64,000 bases of DNA from Aeoliella straminimaris (GTDB lineage Bacteria; Planctomycetota; Planctomycetia; Pirellulales; Lacipirellulaceae): contig NZ_JAMXLR010000095.1 in NCBI RefSeq assembly GCF_024054565.1, forward strand, positions 101,966 through 165,965, read 5' to 3'. A model generated the notes under the pieces. The model worked only from the letters and a program-made list of their open reading frames with translations. It made no database searches and was not told the DNA's origin. Shown here piece after piece: positions 41,714-51,241 of the stretch. Each line of letters begins with the position of its first letter. Positions within the stretch are counted from its first letter, which is position 1. The position numbers were made by a program, and so were the translations under genes.

Positions 41714-43276
41714 TCAGTTTCGCGGGTAATCGAGCGTCTCCAGCTTCTTGAGTACTTCTTGTGCTTTGAGCGTCTGGTAGTTGATACCGCCAGCGTTCAG
41801 GCTCGAGCCGCCCTGCATCGGGTACTCAGGTATGGTGGCCAGGAACTGCTTGATAAAGTCCTGTACCGGCACCATGATCCACATGTTGTCGCCGTACCAC
41901 CGGAAGTAGCCCATGGTGCCTTCCTTCCACATCCGCTCGTACGGATCGGCTTTCAGGTTGATGATCAGCGGCCAACCTGGCGTTTGGCGAACGCCGGTGG
42001 CGATGTTGCCATCGATTGTGGCGAAGTGTACCTTCCAATCGTCGACGCGCACCGCGTTCAACTCGCCACCCTGGCTGAAGTAGTAGATCTCTCGCCGGGG
42101 GCTCTTCTCGACGTCGCCTTTGAAGAACGGCAGGAAGTTATAACCGTCGGCGTGGATGCGGAACTCCTTGCCGTTGGCTGTGTAGCCTGCCTTGAGCTTC
42201 TCCTTGACATCCGGCACGCCGGCCGCCGCGAGCAGCGTCGGCATCCAATCCTCTTGCGAGATGATGTTGTTGTAGACGGTGCCGGGCTCGATGACGCCGG
42301 GCCACTTCACGAGCAGCGGCACCCGGAAGCCACCTTCCCAGGTGGTTCCTTTCTCGCCGTAGAACGGGGTGATGCCGCCATCGGGCCAGGTAAATGTCTC
42401 GGCACCGTTGTCGGTGCTGTAGATCACGATGGTGTTATCTTCGATGCCGAGATCCTTGATCTTCTGCAGCACCTGGCCGACGTAGCCATCGTGTTCTACC
42501 ATTCCATCCGGGTACAGTCCGATGCCCGTCTTGCCTTCTGATTCGGGCTTCAGGTGAGTCCAGACATGCATGCGGGTCGAGTTGTACCAAAGGAAGGCCG
42601 GCTTGTCTGCCTTTACTTGTCGCTCGAGGAAATCCATCGCGTGGTCGTGCACTTCCTGGTCGATGGTCTCCATGCGTTCTCGGGTCAGCGGGCCCGTGTC
42701 TTCGATGCGTCCATCGGCAAAGGAGTGGATCACGCCGCGCGGACCGTACTTCTTGCGGAACTCGGGATCCTTGGGATAGTAGTAGGTCTCGGGTTCTTCC
42801 TCGGCGTTCAGGTGATAGAGGTTACCGAAAAACTCATCGAACCCGTGGGCGGTCGGCAGGTGTTTATCGCGGTCGCCTAGATGGTTCTTGCCAAACTGAC
42901 CGGTCGCGTAGCCCTGCTCTTTCAGCAGATCCGCGATCGTGGGGGTCCAGTCCGGAATGCCGTGATCGCTGCCCGGCATGCCGATCGTCAGCAGGCCGGT
43001 ACGGAACGGGTGCTGCCCCAGAATGAACGATGCCCGGCCAGCGGTGCAGCTTTGTTGAGCGTAAGAATCGGTGAACAAGGCACCCTGCTTCGCCAGACTG
43101 TCGATGTTGGGCGTCCTGTATCCCATGATTCCATGATTGTAGGCGCTGATGTTGTGCACGCCGATGTCGTCCCCCCAAATGACGACGATATTCGGTTTGT
43201 CTTGCGCGTTGGCAGATACTGCCATAATCAGCAGCACAGCCAACGCGGTGAGTGGTCGTTGGTCTCTAGTTGACAT
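41714..43276 (-). CDS. Secreted arylsulfatase with CxAxR maturation motif
   Basis: The 520-residue protein has a signal peptide (residues 8-24) and sulfatase motifs: NIVVIWGDDIGVHN with paired Asp, GKNHLGDR and STDNGAETFTWPDGG. The maturation motif is CTAGRASFILG with Cys77, the C-x-A-x-R variant rather than C-x-P-x-R. FGE-type or radical-SAM sulfatase-maturing enzymes can act on such sites, so the enzyme may still be active. Its sequence, including HDGYVGQVLQKIKDLGIEDN, is that of the long arylsulfatase group common in marine planctomycetes. GGGAG precedes the ATG. It is followed by a strong terminator and stands alone in its orientation. Confidence 0.93.
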   Translation of the reverse strand: MSTRDQRPLTALAVLLIMAVSANAQDKPNIVVIWGDDIGVHNISAYNHGIMGYRTPNIDSLAKQGALFTDSYAQQSCTAGRASFILGQHPFRTGLLTIGMPGSDHGIPDWTPTIADLLKEQGYATGQFGKNHLGDRDKHLPTAHGFDEFFGNLYHLNAEEEPETYYYPKDPEFRKKYGPRGVIHSFADGRIEDTGPLTRERMETIDQEVHDHAMDFLERQVKADKPAFLWYNSTRMHVWTHLKPESEGKTGIGLYPDGMVEHDGYVGQVLQKIKDLGIEDNTIVIYSTDNGAETFTWPDGGITPFYGEKGTTWEGGFRVPLLVKWPGVIEPGTVYNNIISQEDWMPTLLAAAGVPDVKEKLKAGYTANGKEFRIHADGYNFLPFFKGDVEKSPRREIYYFSQGGELNAVRVDDWKVHFATIDGNIATGVRQTPGWPLIINLKADPYERMWKEGTMGYFRWYGDNMWIMVPVQDFIKQFLATIPEYPMQGGSSLNAGGINYQTLKAQEVLKKLETLDYPRN

Positions 43277-43632
43277 TACTTTCTCCCATATACTCGCGAC
43301 GAAAAAGAAACTCGAATTGCGAACAGGTCCCCTCCGCCAAGGAGACCACTTTCCCCCAATCTAGGGTAGTTCGGGAGAAATGCAATGATTTCACGATTCT
43401 TTACTTGACGGGCATCCGTGGTTGTTCTGAACTAGTGGATAATTGGCACTCGGCCATTCACTCAAGGCCACAACTGTAGTTGGCTGATCCACTTCGGCGG
43501 TCTGCCCCAGTCGCCATAGTTGTGCCCCGGCAGTCCCCGTTTTCGGCGACGCGTGAGCCTGAGGGTCGCCATGATGGCCCCGAGACGACCTGCGCAGATT
43601 GGCAGCATGATCTTCAGGGCTGCTCGTCGGCA
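43277..43632. other. Gene-free region
   Basis: The 356 bases between the sulfatase start and the end of the PEP-CTERM gene (both minus) show no protein I can support. It must contain the promoter of the sulfatase and the 3' end of the next transcript. No repeats or clear hairpins were noticed. Confidence 0.45.
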
Positions 43633-44529
43633 TTACACCGGGACGTACTGTCGCCGGATAAGCGCTGCCGCTGCGAGTCCGAACATGGCTGCAAAGCCCC
43701 CGCCAGGTTCGGGAATCGGCACCGTGGCGGCCAGCGTGTAACGAAAGACGTCAAACTCCGTTTGTACAATCAGTTCATCGGTCACAATCGAGCCGACTGG
43801 ATAGCCTGGCATGGCCGAACCAATGAACGAAAGGTCGATGCCAACAGTGTTGTTGCCGTTAATGGGCATGCCGACGACATCTTCCGCGGCGAAGAACGTA
43901 CCGTCAGCCAATGAAACCGAGGTTACCATGGTGGGGCCGCCAAAGCCCTCCATCAACTCAATGGCATCAGTGAGCACGCCTCCCGTGTTCATGATCGCCA
44001 TGTCGAGTGAGAAGATAGTGTTTTCGCTTGGAAACGAAAAGACGCTGGGGTCTGAGCAACATGGGAAAAGTCCATAGTCGAACAAGTAACTCGGTTCACC
44101 TGCTGTCTTTCCGAGTATCTTCAGGCTACCGTAGGCGGATTCGGATACGATGAATTGGCCGACAAAATAGTTGTTCGGAGCGTACTGTGGCGAAAAGCTC
44201 CAGGCTACGTCGAGCAGCGATTCATTGAAGGTCAGCTCGGTGCCGCCACCCAGGTTCACCGCTCCTCCTTCAATGGTGCCAACCACCAAGGGTGTTGAGG
44301 GAAACGTATAGAACGTGCCTTCATCCAATTCCAACAGCATCTCCATTCCCACCAGCTCACCGGTACCGCCCTTTAACTCATCGGTTCCGGTGACCGTGAC
44401 ATCGTAGGTCGTGTAACCTGGTATCGTGGATTGATCTGCTGGCCTGACGTCGATGCGCGTAACGAACGCATCGGCGCCGGTTGGCAGCGTCACGAAGATA
44501 AGGGACGCTAAGAAAAGTCTGCATAGCAT
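43633..44529 (-). CDS. PEP-CTERM sorting domain protein of unknown function
   Basis: The protein has 298 residues from MLCRLFLASLIF, chosen because AGGGGG lies 6 bases upstream. A signal peptide ends near TGADA. The body is beta-rich with repeated Thr/Gly/Val (for example RIDVRPADQSTIPGYTTYDV and GTIEGGAVNLGGGTELTF) and looks like a Planctomycetes secreted beta-sandwich protein without known enzyme motifs. A pair of cysteines (FPCCSDP) lies near the middle. The C-terminus is a PEP-CTERM-type signal, IPEPGGGFAAMFGLAAAALI followed by Arg-Arg. Surface display through an exosortase system is therefore likely. No function can be assigned. It stands alone between a methyltransferase and a sulfatase gene. 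Confidence 0.78.
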   Translation of the reverse strand: MLCRLFLASLIFVTLPTGADAFVTRIDVRPADQSTIPGYTTYDVTVTGTDELKGGTGELVGMEMLLELDEGTFYTFPSTPLVVGTIEGGAVNLGGGTELTFNESLLDVAWSFSPQYAPNNYFVGQFIVSESAYGSLKILGKTAGEPSYLFDYGLFPCCSDPSVFSFPSENTIFSLDMAIMNTGGVLTDAIELMEGFGGPTMVTSVSLADGTFFAAEDVVGMPINGNNTVGIDLSFIGSAMPGYPVGSIVTDELIVQTEFDVFRYTLAATVPIPEPGGGFAAMFGLAAAALIRRQYVPV

Positions 44530-44746
44530 CGTCATCCCCCTTTGAGTGCGAAGAGTTGGCTTCAGTCGCAGCCCACAGTGTCGAGTATAGGGAGGTATGA
44601 TGGCTCTGCAATCAGTAGACCGACTTAGCGAAAAAGAATCCCGAGAGAAACTGCGACGGTGCCCCCCAATAGGTTGGGCCGGGCAGGCAATTAGCGTGTC
44701 GCATAGTGGCAAAGCTGCGCGTCACCGCCAAACATTTGTGGTTCGC

Positions 44747-45511
44747 TCAAATCCCCTTCAGCACCAGATGCTGGCACTCGGTCGCTATTTGGATCTGGCC
44801 GCTGTTCACATAGCGCGCGAACTCGCCAAGCAGATTCTGCTCACCGATCTCCGGTAGCAGATCGCCGAACAGGAATCGCAGGATCTTCCGGCGATTTTCC
44901 GCAGAGTCGGGAAAGCAAATTTCATACGGCACCCTCGTTTCTCGGTACTCAATGCCCGCTTGTTTGAGGGCGGCCGCTACTTCCTCGGCGGCGTGGTGGG
45001 GCACGGGGCGCTTGAGTGCTGCGTAGCCAATCTGCCATAGCCGCATCAGAAAATTCTGCCAGCTCGCCATGGTGAGCAACATGAGCCCCGTGGGAGCCAG
45101 AGCCCGTTTCAACTGCCGCAACGTCTGTGACAAGTCTTCCATGTAGTACAAAACGTGGTGCGCGACGATCAGGTCGAAAGGCCGATCGAATTTGTCTGGC
45201 AACGTGCTGAATGTGCCGATCGGTTGCGTTGTCAGCAATGCCAGGCGGCTAGCAGCGTGCTGCAATTGATCGGGGACGGGTTCGACCAGCGACACTTCCA
45301 GCAGTTCTGGCGGCCAGGAAAGCAGCTTGAGAACCTGCTCGGTGAATCCGCCCGTACCGCAACCGAAGTCGAGGACTCGGAGCGGCCGGTCGGGCGGGCC
45401 GAGGTGAGTCAGTTCGGGCGAGAACGCACGCAGGTCTTGTTCGGCCTCGGAGGAGTGCGACACGAAGAAGTCGTAGTCCGGCGCGATCATCCCAAAATCT
45501 TTGGACGCCAT
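44747..45511 (-). CDS. Class I SAM-dependent methyltransferase
   Basis: This 254-residue protein carries the Rossmann-like SAM-binding motif I VLDFGCGTGGFTEQVL (near residue 47), motif II SLVEPVPDQL and motif IV-like FDLIVAHHVLYYMEDLSQTL. The last is typical of small-molecule methyltransferases of the UbiE/Methyltransf_11 kind. The C-terminal part has a helical insert (LMRLWQIGYAALKRPVPHHA). The acceptor substrate is unknown. There is no signal peptide, so it acts in the cytoplasm. It is preceded by a region of nearly 700 bases with little coding evidence and followed by the PEP-CTERM gene in the same orientation, with no obvious link to it. Confidence 0.85.
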   Translation of the reverse strand: MASKDFGMIAPDYDFFVSHSSEAEQDLRAFSPELTHLGPPDRPLRVLDFGCGTGGFTEQVLKLLSWPPELLEVSLVEPVPDQLQHAASRLALLTTQPIGTFSTLPDKFDRPFDLIVAHHVLYYMEDLSQTLRQLKRALAPTGLMLLTMASWQNFLMRLWQIGYAALKRPVPHHAAEEVAAALKQAGIEYRETRVPYEICFPDSAENRRKILRFLFGDLLPEIGEQNLLGEFARYVNSGQIQIATECQHLVLKGI

Positions 45512-45637
45512 CTGTCACGCTCCCGGCCGAATTGCAGATTGCATTGCACCGACGCGCATTCGCGTCGATAGCTGACGCAATATAGGCCATGCCGAAGTGG
45601 AACTCCACGTCGCCTTGCGTCAGCGCCGTGGCAGAAG

Positions 45638-45907
45638 CTAGATCAGGCTGGGTGCCACGCCGTGCGACGGTGTCGCGGCACGGCTCTTGGTGCGTGATGC
45701 ACGACGGAACTGGGAGCCGAATACATGCGGTTCAATCACCACCTCCGGCTGCGGGCAACGCGCCATCCACTGTTGGGCAGACTGACGGGTTGCGTGGTTC
45801 GAAAGTACGATCAGCGTGCCATCCAGCTGGGCGGACTGGCAAACCAGGTACCGTCTTCTGGCGGGACAGAACGGGTCGGGCTGCGTTATTAGGCGAAACG
45901 AGGGCAT
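45638..45907 (-). CDS. Possible small protein of unknown function
   Basis: An ATG at 45907 opens an 89-residue reading frame (MPSFRLITQPDPFCPARRRY, then a stretch with QLDGTLIVLSNHATRQSAQQ and PEVVIEPHVF). The codon choice and mixed composition are compatible with a real protein, but there is no clear ribosome-binding site and I do not recognise a family. It lies in the nearly 700-base gap (45512-46198) between the methyltransferase and the GH43-like gene. The rest of that gap shows no coding sequence I would support. It may be a remnant. Confidence 0.3.
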   Translation of the reverse strand: MPSFRLITQPDPFCPARRRYLVCQSAQLDGTLIVLSNHATRQSAQQWMARCPQPEVVIEPHVFGSQFRRASRTKSRAATPSHGVAPSLI

Positions 45908-46198
45908 ACGCAAGCGTAGGCCATAATTCGCGCCAGGCTTATCTTCATGGAAATTTCCTTATTCACAGCACAACACTCACTGCGGCTGGTCGCCACGCGA
46001 CCGTTGCGGCTGAAAACACAGGGAGAAACTGCAGGTTTGTACTAAATGGCGGCTTGGCCAGGCCGCTGCAGCAGATAGCCAAGTGGCATTGCTTGATCGC
46101 AGGGCGTCGGTAGGCGACCATGGCGGTAGGCCCCTCTTCAGGGACGAAGTTGGGAAACCGTTACCAGGCGATATTGCCATGAACGTTGCAGGTGGAAG

Positions 46199-47194
46199 AT
46201 GAGCATGTATGCGAGCAATCTAATGCGGCTTGGTCTCCTGTTGGGAGCCGCTTGCGCTGCCAGCACCCAGGCAGAGGAGTTCGGTGGTTTTCTGTTCGCC
46301 ACTTTCCGTGGTGAATCGACGCCGATGACCGAGCAGGTGTACTTTATGGTCAGTCAGGATGGCCGCAGTTGGAAGGCGCTGAACGACGGCCGACCGGTGC
46401 TTGTCAGCACGGTTGGGGAGCGGGGAGTTCGCGATCCCTATATTTTGCGTTCTGCCGATGGCAGTCGATTCTTCCTGCTGGCGACAGATCTCTCCATCCA
46501 TCTGAATCACGATTGGAATCGCGCCCAGACGGCCGCGAGTCAATCGATCGTCGTTTGGGAATCGGAAGATCTGGTCAACTGGTCCGAACCGCGATTGGTA
46601 AAAGTGGCCCCCGACAATGCCGGTTGTACCTGGGCGCCCGAAGCGATTTACGATCAACAGCAGCAGGAGTACATCGTGTTCTGGGCGTCGAAGACCGCGG
46701 ACGACGACTTTGCCAAGCAGCGAATCTGGGCCGCCCGTACGAAAGACTTCAAGACCTTTGGCGAACCCTATGTCTACATCGAGAAACCCACCACGGTGAT
46801 CGATACCACTATCGTCAACGAGGAGGGCGTCTATTATCGATTCACCAAAGATGAGAAGCACAAGGCTATTACCATGGAGCGGAGTGGCGACGGCCAGGTG
46901 TGGAACGAGGTGGATGGTTTCTCGCTGGCGAAGCTAACTGGCTACGAAGGCCCCACTTGTTTCATGATCGAACGTCCCCAGGATGGCAAATCCGCCAAAT
47001 GGTGCCTGCTGCTCGATTGGTACAGCCGCGGCCGGGGATACCAGGCTTACGAAACCGATGACTTGAGCCAGGGCAAATTCGTGAAAGCGCCGCCGATGGA
47101 TTTTCCGTTCGAGCCAGTCCGCCATGGCACGGTCATACCGATCACCCGCGACGAGATGGCGCGGTTGGTCGACAAGTGGGGGCCGCTCGAGTAG
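46199..47194 (+). CDS. Secreted GH43-like five-bladed propeller protein
   Basis: The 331-residue protein has a signal peptide (residues 1-25, ending STQA) and repeated strand patterns of the GH43/GH62-type five-bladed beta-propeller, such as GERGVRDPYILRSADGSRFF, ESEDLVNWSEP, TWAPEAIYDQQQQEYIVFW and EGPTCFMIERPQDG. In GH43 enzymes the three catalytic acids are an Asp early in the fold, an Asp in the middle and a Glu; here RDPY and APEAIYD and YEGPTCF are the corresponding regions, so activity is plausible. The substrate could be an arabinose- or xylose-containing glycan, but this is not certain. AGGTGG precedes the start, with ATG 46199 and ATG 46205 both possible. The gene converges with the large envelope operon. 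Confidence 0.82.
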   Translation: MSMYASNLMRLGLLLGAACAASTQAEEFGGFLFATFRGESTPMTEQVYFMVSQDGRSWKALNDGRPVLVSTVGERGVRDPYILRSADGSRFFLLATDLSIHLNHDWNRAQTAASQSIVVWESEDLVNWSEPRLVKVAPDNAGCTWAPEAIYDQQQQEYIVFWASKTADDDFAKQRIWAARTKDFKTFGEPYVYIEKPTTVIDTTIVNEEGVYYRFTKDEKHKAITMERSGDGQVWNEVDGFSLAKLTGYEGPTCFMIERPQDGKSAKWCLLLDWYSRGRGYQAYETDDLSQGKFVKAPPMDFPFEPVRHGTVIPITRDEMARLVDKWGPLE

Positions 47195-47230
47195 CTAGCT
47201 ACCTCGAATCGGTTGCCCGCTGCCCGTCGA

Positions 47231-50200
47231 TCACTCTCCCGCGATGGAACCCGACATTGGATAGTAGGGCTGCAGCCCGATCCGCGTCGGCTCCAGCAAC
47301 TTCTGCTGAAGTGGCGAGTAAGCCGCGCGAGCCAACTCCGCCGACGTCAATGGCTGGCCATCCTGGTCCACGGGGGGCTGCGAGGAAGAGCGACGCCTGA
47401 GCACGCCATCTGGCGAGTAGGTTAACTGGTCGCGCGATAGGTAGTTGCCCTCGGTTTCCAGCACGTATATCGACGCGACACTCATCTCGTCGTTAAACTC
47501 AACCACCCGCTGCAATCGCTGCTGCTCGTCGAAACTCGCCCATTTGTATCTCGTGGGGCGGTGCTTGTTTGTTCGCTGGTCCGTGTAAAAGGTCACAACA
47601 AGCATTGGGAGGCCACTGTCGTCGTAGTAAATCTCGGTGTGCGGCAAATCGGTCTCCACCGACGTAATCTGCACCAGCCGCCCATCCACAAAGTCGTATC
47701 GGTATCCGTCCTTCTTAACGGGTGGGTCGAGATAGGCGTCGTGGCTCGAGATGCGTGGCATCAGGCAATCCAAACTCCCATACCCAGACTTGTAGATGGA
47801 GAGATGCTCGGCCGGTAGTTCGATTCCACGACCTGTCAGTTGCTCGATATGGCTACGCATGGTGTCCAACTCAGCCGGGGTGACCTTGGCCACTTGATTC
47901 GATGCCGCGGAAGCCTGAAGCTGAGCGGGGGCAGACTGCGAAGGCTGCCCATCCGTGGAGGCCTGGCTCGGAGGGGTGGAGAGATTCAAAGCGGGACGAT
48001 CCCCTTTCATCTCTACCTGGTACATTCGCCCCGTATTGCCGATGCCGACAAGTCCATAGTGTGCCGACCTGACGAACGTAGAAGGTTCGATGGCCAATTG
48101 CTGTCGTATTCTGTCGGGCAGAAGATTCTCTGCGGTCTCTTCGGCTGGGTCGATCAGGTACCAGGCATCTGCAAACGGTAGGTGGAGATGGGAGCCCAAT
48201 TGGATGAAGGATGGCCATCGGTTCCCTGCAGGCCGCAACTGGTTTTGCCAGCGACCCGTTACACCGAGGTCGGCCAGCAAGTGGTCGAAAGCCGAGCTGT
48301 GATACACCTTGCCGTCCATGACCGTAAACTGGCTATGGTCGTACAGCGCATTCTGTCGAGCGTATCCGAATACACGGTCGGATGTTGCCGCCGTGACCTG
48401 GAGCGTATCGACATCTACAAATAGCAGCGCGTCGCATCTGTTATTGGGGCTTCGTGCAATGCCAATGCACACTGCATCGTCAATTGTATCTCCCGCGGTG
48501 CGGGCATAAGGGGCCTGAATGATGAACATGGGAACGAATCCCAGTTTGGCCCGGTCTTCCAATGAGCGTTTGCCAGGGCCCAACGCGAATTCCCGCCTCT
48601 CGACCTCACGTGCTTCGTGGAATAGGTGAATCTTGGTGTCCGCTTCGCTCAGGTCGATGATAGCGCACCACGAGCGTAGCGGATTGCCGAAGGAGCCGGT
48701 AGCCATTGCGCGGCCGCCACCGAGGGGTTGCACCAGCAGATTGTGTTCGCCGCCTGGTAGCCCTGCTTTCGAGTCGATTCGATGCGTTAACTGGAGTCGC
48801 TGATCGAACACCAGAATTTCGCCGTTGCCGGTAGCCATCCAGATCCGCTGGCCATCGAAACGTATATCGTTCACGTCGGTCAGCAGCTTCCCGTCAATCG
48901 TAAGACGCTCCACCGTGCCTGGCTGGGCGATGTACAAAACGGCCTGACTAGACCACAAGACATCCAGCTCATCGCCGCAAGCCAGCCAGTGTGGGCCGTC
49001 GTTGCGTCTGGGGCCGCCGTAGTTGAAACCTCGCCACACGAACCTGTGACGGCCATCTGGGTTGGGCAGCGCGGTGTCTTGCTCCGCCAGCGTAAGCTCC
49101 AGCGGTGTCAGGTTCAGCACGAAATTGTCGCGGCGACCTTGCTTGGTCGCGCGAGGTTTCTGCGGGGCGGGCGATGCCGTAAGTTGGCGTCGCGGCCCGA
49201 AGGGATCGGGCATGATCGAAAAGCGATAGAGCAACCAGGTCAGGCTTTTGATGGCCACCTTGGGGTCACCTCCACCTCCCCAGTAGGAACGGCCACGGTT
49301 GTCCTTCACCGGAAAGGCTTCCAGTTCACACTGGGTTGCCAGGGCAAAGTCGTGCAGGAGTTTAATCTCTTCTAGAGGCGTATTCGCATCAATCAAGTGC
49401 CACCGCCATTTGAGCAACTCTGCACGGGCCGCCAAACGCATCGACGTATGATCCACATTGCTCATTGTCATCAGCAACGCTTCCCACTGCTCGGCCGTAA
49501 TCGAGCGTTCCTGGTAGGTGCGTTGATGGTAGCGTGATTTCTCTTGAATATCTCTGGCCTCGGGGAAGAGTTGATAGGTGATGCTGGACAGCGGACTTGA
49601 ATAGGTCAGCCCATCAGGCACGGCGGTCATCCAGATCTGCGCCATAGCTTCGACGTCTTTGATTTGGGGGTCTTTGAAGTCGATTCGCCGGTGAACGAGT
49701 CTTAACAATCCGTCCTGCAGGTCGGCCCGCAACGCCCTGCGCTTGTATCCCTGCTCGTGGTCCTCCGGCAGGGGCAATTGAAATAGCGGTGCAGCAATCG
49801 CCATTAGATGCTGCTTGCGGCGCGCCTCGGCTTGTTCGAGCAGAGTGGTGATTTCTGGATTCGCCTCAACTTCCTGCTTGCGCAAGCCCGACTGGTACGC
49901 GGCGTAACCTTGGGAGGTGATCATTCTTCTCGCTTCCATGGCATCGACCTTGGCATTGCGAATCAAGAACTCCTGCTGCGCCAGTTGATCGTAGTAGATG
50001 TCCAGAATTGCGACGGCGCGATCGACCGTGTTGGGTTTCCCCGGCCAAGGTGCGTACACTGCCGGAGTTGTAGCCAGGTGACGCAGGAGCAATCGCTCGT
50101 CCAGTAGCAATTCCGTTCGCTGCCGAGTGTCTTCGCCATCGATCAACAGCGCGGCATGTCGCAGGTCGATGGCCGCCTTCCATTCGCCCAGCCGGGTGCA

Positions 50201-51241
50201 GTTATCTGCTTGTTCGATCAGCCAACTGCGTTGAAACTCGGCATTCGCTTCGGCATTGGAACCATCTGGAAGACCATCGAGCAGCGACAGGATCGGTTTC
50301 GTCAAAGCCGTGGCAAGCTTGCTGGGGGAATCGACTTCCACAAGTTGCTGCTTCGTGCTGCCATCGTGAAACTTGGCAACCAAGCGTACGGCTGGGACCT
50401 GCAGATTCGCGTGCCCGCCCGTCGGCGGAATGAGCTCCGGACTCAGCAGCACGGGAACCGCTCGTTCCAAGGCGGAATCGGCTGATTCCGAGAGTTCCTC
50501 TAGTATCGCTTGGGCTTCTTCCAACTCGATCACGGCCACTCCCTGCTGCGCGAACAGGGCGCTTTCGATCAACTCGCCAACGGAGGCTTGCAGCTGGCGG
50601 TCGTACTGCCGAACCCCCTTCGCGATGGGAGGGCTCAATCCGACAATGTACTTCAGGCCATTCTGCAGTTTCGTCTGCGCCCGCGTGACCGTTTTCTGTA
50701 GCTCGTCGACGACGGTCTCGGTGGGCGTGGTCGGCAAGTTGATCGACTGCCTGGCGACTCGCACCCCGGTGGCGCAGTGGCATATCAGCACACGCAAGAC
50801 TTGAACCTCGGAAACCGACAGATCGTCGTCTTCGAATTCGGTCCCTCTTCGATTGGTTCCCCTTCGATTGTTGTTTCGCGGGGCAGCGGCCGCCTGCGTG
50901 TCGACCTGCTGCACCGTGGTGAGATCGAGCACAATCAGCATCTGCGACGCGACGCGCTTGCCCAACTCGATCCGTTGGCGGGCCGAGGTGCTTTGGTACA
51001 AGGCCGCGAGTTCCAGTTCGTTTTGTGCCACCGCCTGCTCGTCCCGTTCGACCAGCGAGACGCCTTCCAGGTTGGTCAATCGAGCGGTAAGCAGATCGGC
51101 AATTCCCAGCTCCCGGACCGATGGGCTGGCGATGATCGCCCAAGTCTGGTCCTCCGCGGTGGCGGCTTTCGGAACCATGGCCGCGAATGCCAAGGCACTC
51201 ACGAGCAGGGGTGTCAGATAGCTGGAGTGGTAGAGCGTCAC
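47231..51241 (-). CDS. Large exported protein with CsgG-like N-terminus and propeller-like region
   Basis: The protein is 1336 residues if it begins at GTG 51241, which overlaps the upstream stop (GTGA) and has TTGGAG 7 bases before it; an upstream ATG at 51277 is possible. A signal peptide (TPLLVSALAFAAMVPKAATA) is followed by a region like the CsgG/FlgO fold (SVRELGIADLLTARLTNLEG, GVSLVERDEQAVAQNELEL). A long, largely helical middle carries no known motif. A propeller-like part (about 810-1110) has phrases such as VNDIRFDGQRIWMATGNGE. A C-terminal domain of about 200 residues reads GYRYDFVDGRLVQITSVETD and RYKWASFDEQQRLQRVV, with YD-like repeats. The function is unknown. It is the last gene of a packed four-gene run on the minus strand. 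Confidence 0.8.
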   Translation of the reverse strand: MTLYHSSYLTPLLVSALAFAAMVPKAATAEDQTWAIIASPSVRELGIADLLTARLTNLEGVSLVERDEQAVAQNELELAALYQSTSARQRIELGKRVASQMLIVLDLTTVQQVDTQAAAAPRNNNRRGTNRRGTEFEDDDLSVSEVQVLRVLICHCATGVRVARQSINLPTTPTETVVDELQKTVTRAQTKLQNGLKYIVGLSPPIAKGVRQYDRQLQASVGELIESALFAQQGVAVIELEEAQAILEELSESADSALERAVPVLLSPELIPPTGGHANLQVPAVRLVAKFHDGSTKQQLVEVDSPSKLATALTKPILSLLDGLPDGSNAEANAEFQRSWLIEQADNCTRLGEWKAAIDLRHAALLIDGEDTRQRTELLLDERLLLRHLATTPAVYAPWPGKPNTVDRAVAILDIYYDQLAQQEFLIRNAKVDAMEARRMITSQGYAAYQSGLRKQEVEANPEITTLLEQAEARRKQHLMAIAAPLFQLPLPEDHEQGYKRRALRADLQDGLLRLVHRRIDFKDPQIKDVEAMAQIWMTAVPDGLTYSSPLSSITYQLFPEARDIQEKSRYHQRTYQERSITAEQWEALLMTMSNVDHTSMRLAARAELLKWRWHLIDANTPLEEIKLLHDFALATQCELEAFPVKDNRGRSYWGGGGDPKVAIKSLTWLLYRFSIMPDPFGPRRQLTASPAPQKPRATKQGRRDNFVLNLTPLELTLAEQDTALPNPDGRHRFVWRGFNYGGPRRNDGPHWLACGDELDVLWSSQAVLYIAQPGTVERLTIDGKLLTDVNDIRFDGQRIWMATGNGEILVFDQRLQLTHRIDSKAGLPGGEHNLLVQPLGGGRAMATGSFGNPLRSWCAIIDLSEADTKIHLFHEAREVERREFALGPGKRSLEDRAKLGFVPMFIIQAPYARTAGDTIDDAVCIGIARSPNNRCDALLFVDVDTLQVTAATSDRVFGYARQNALYDHSQFTVMDGKVYHSSAFDHLLADLGVTGRWQNQLRPAGNRWPSFIQLGSHLHLPFADAWYLIDPAEETAENLLPDRIRQQLAIEPSTFVRSAHYGLVGIGNTGRMYQVEMKGDRPALNLSTPPSQASTDGQPSQSAPAQLQASAASNQVAKVTPAELDTMRSHIEQLTGRGIELPAEHLSIYKSGYGSLDCLMPRISSHDAYLDPPVKKDGYRYDFVDGRLVQITSVETDLPHTEIYYDDSGLPMLVVTFYTDQRTNKHRPTRYKWASFDEQQRLQRVVEFNDEMSVASIYVLETEGNYLSRDQLTYSPDGVLRRRSSSQPPVDQDGQPLTSAELARAAYSPLQQKLLEPTRIGLQPYYPMSGSIAGE

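Noticed and set aside
45589..46113. Plus-strand open frame of 174 codons between the methyltransferase and GH43-like genes
   Set aside because: Its amino acid composition (Arg/Gly/Ser/Ala-rich without pattern) and lack of a ribosome site argue against a real gene. A minus-strand frame in the same place is listed with low confidence instead.
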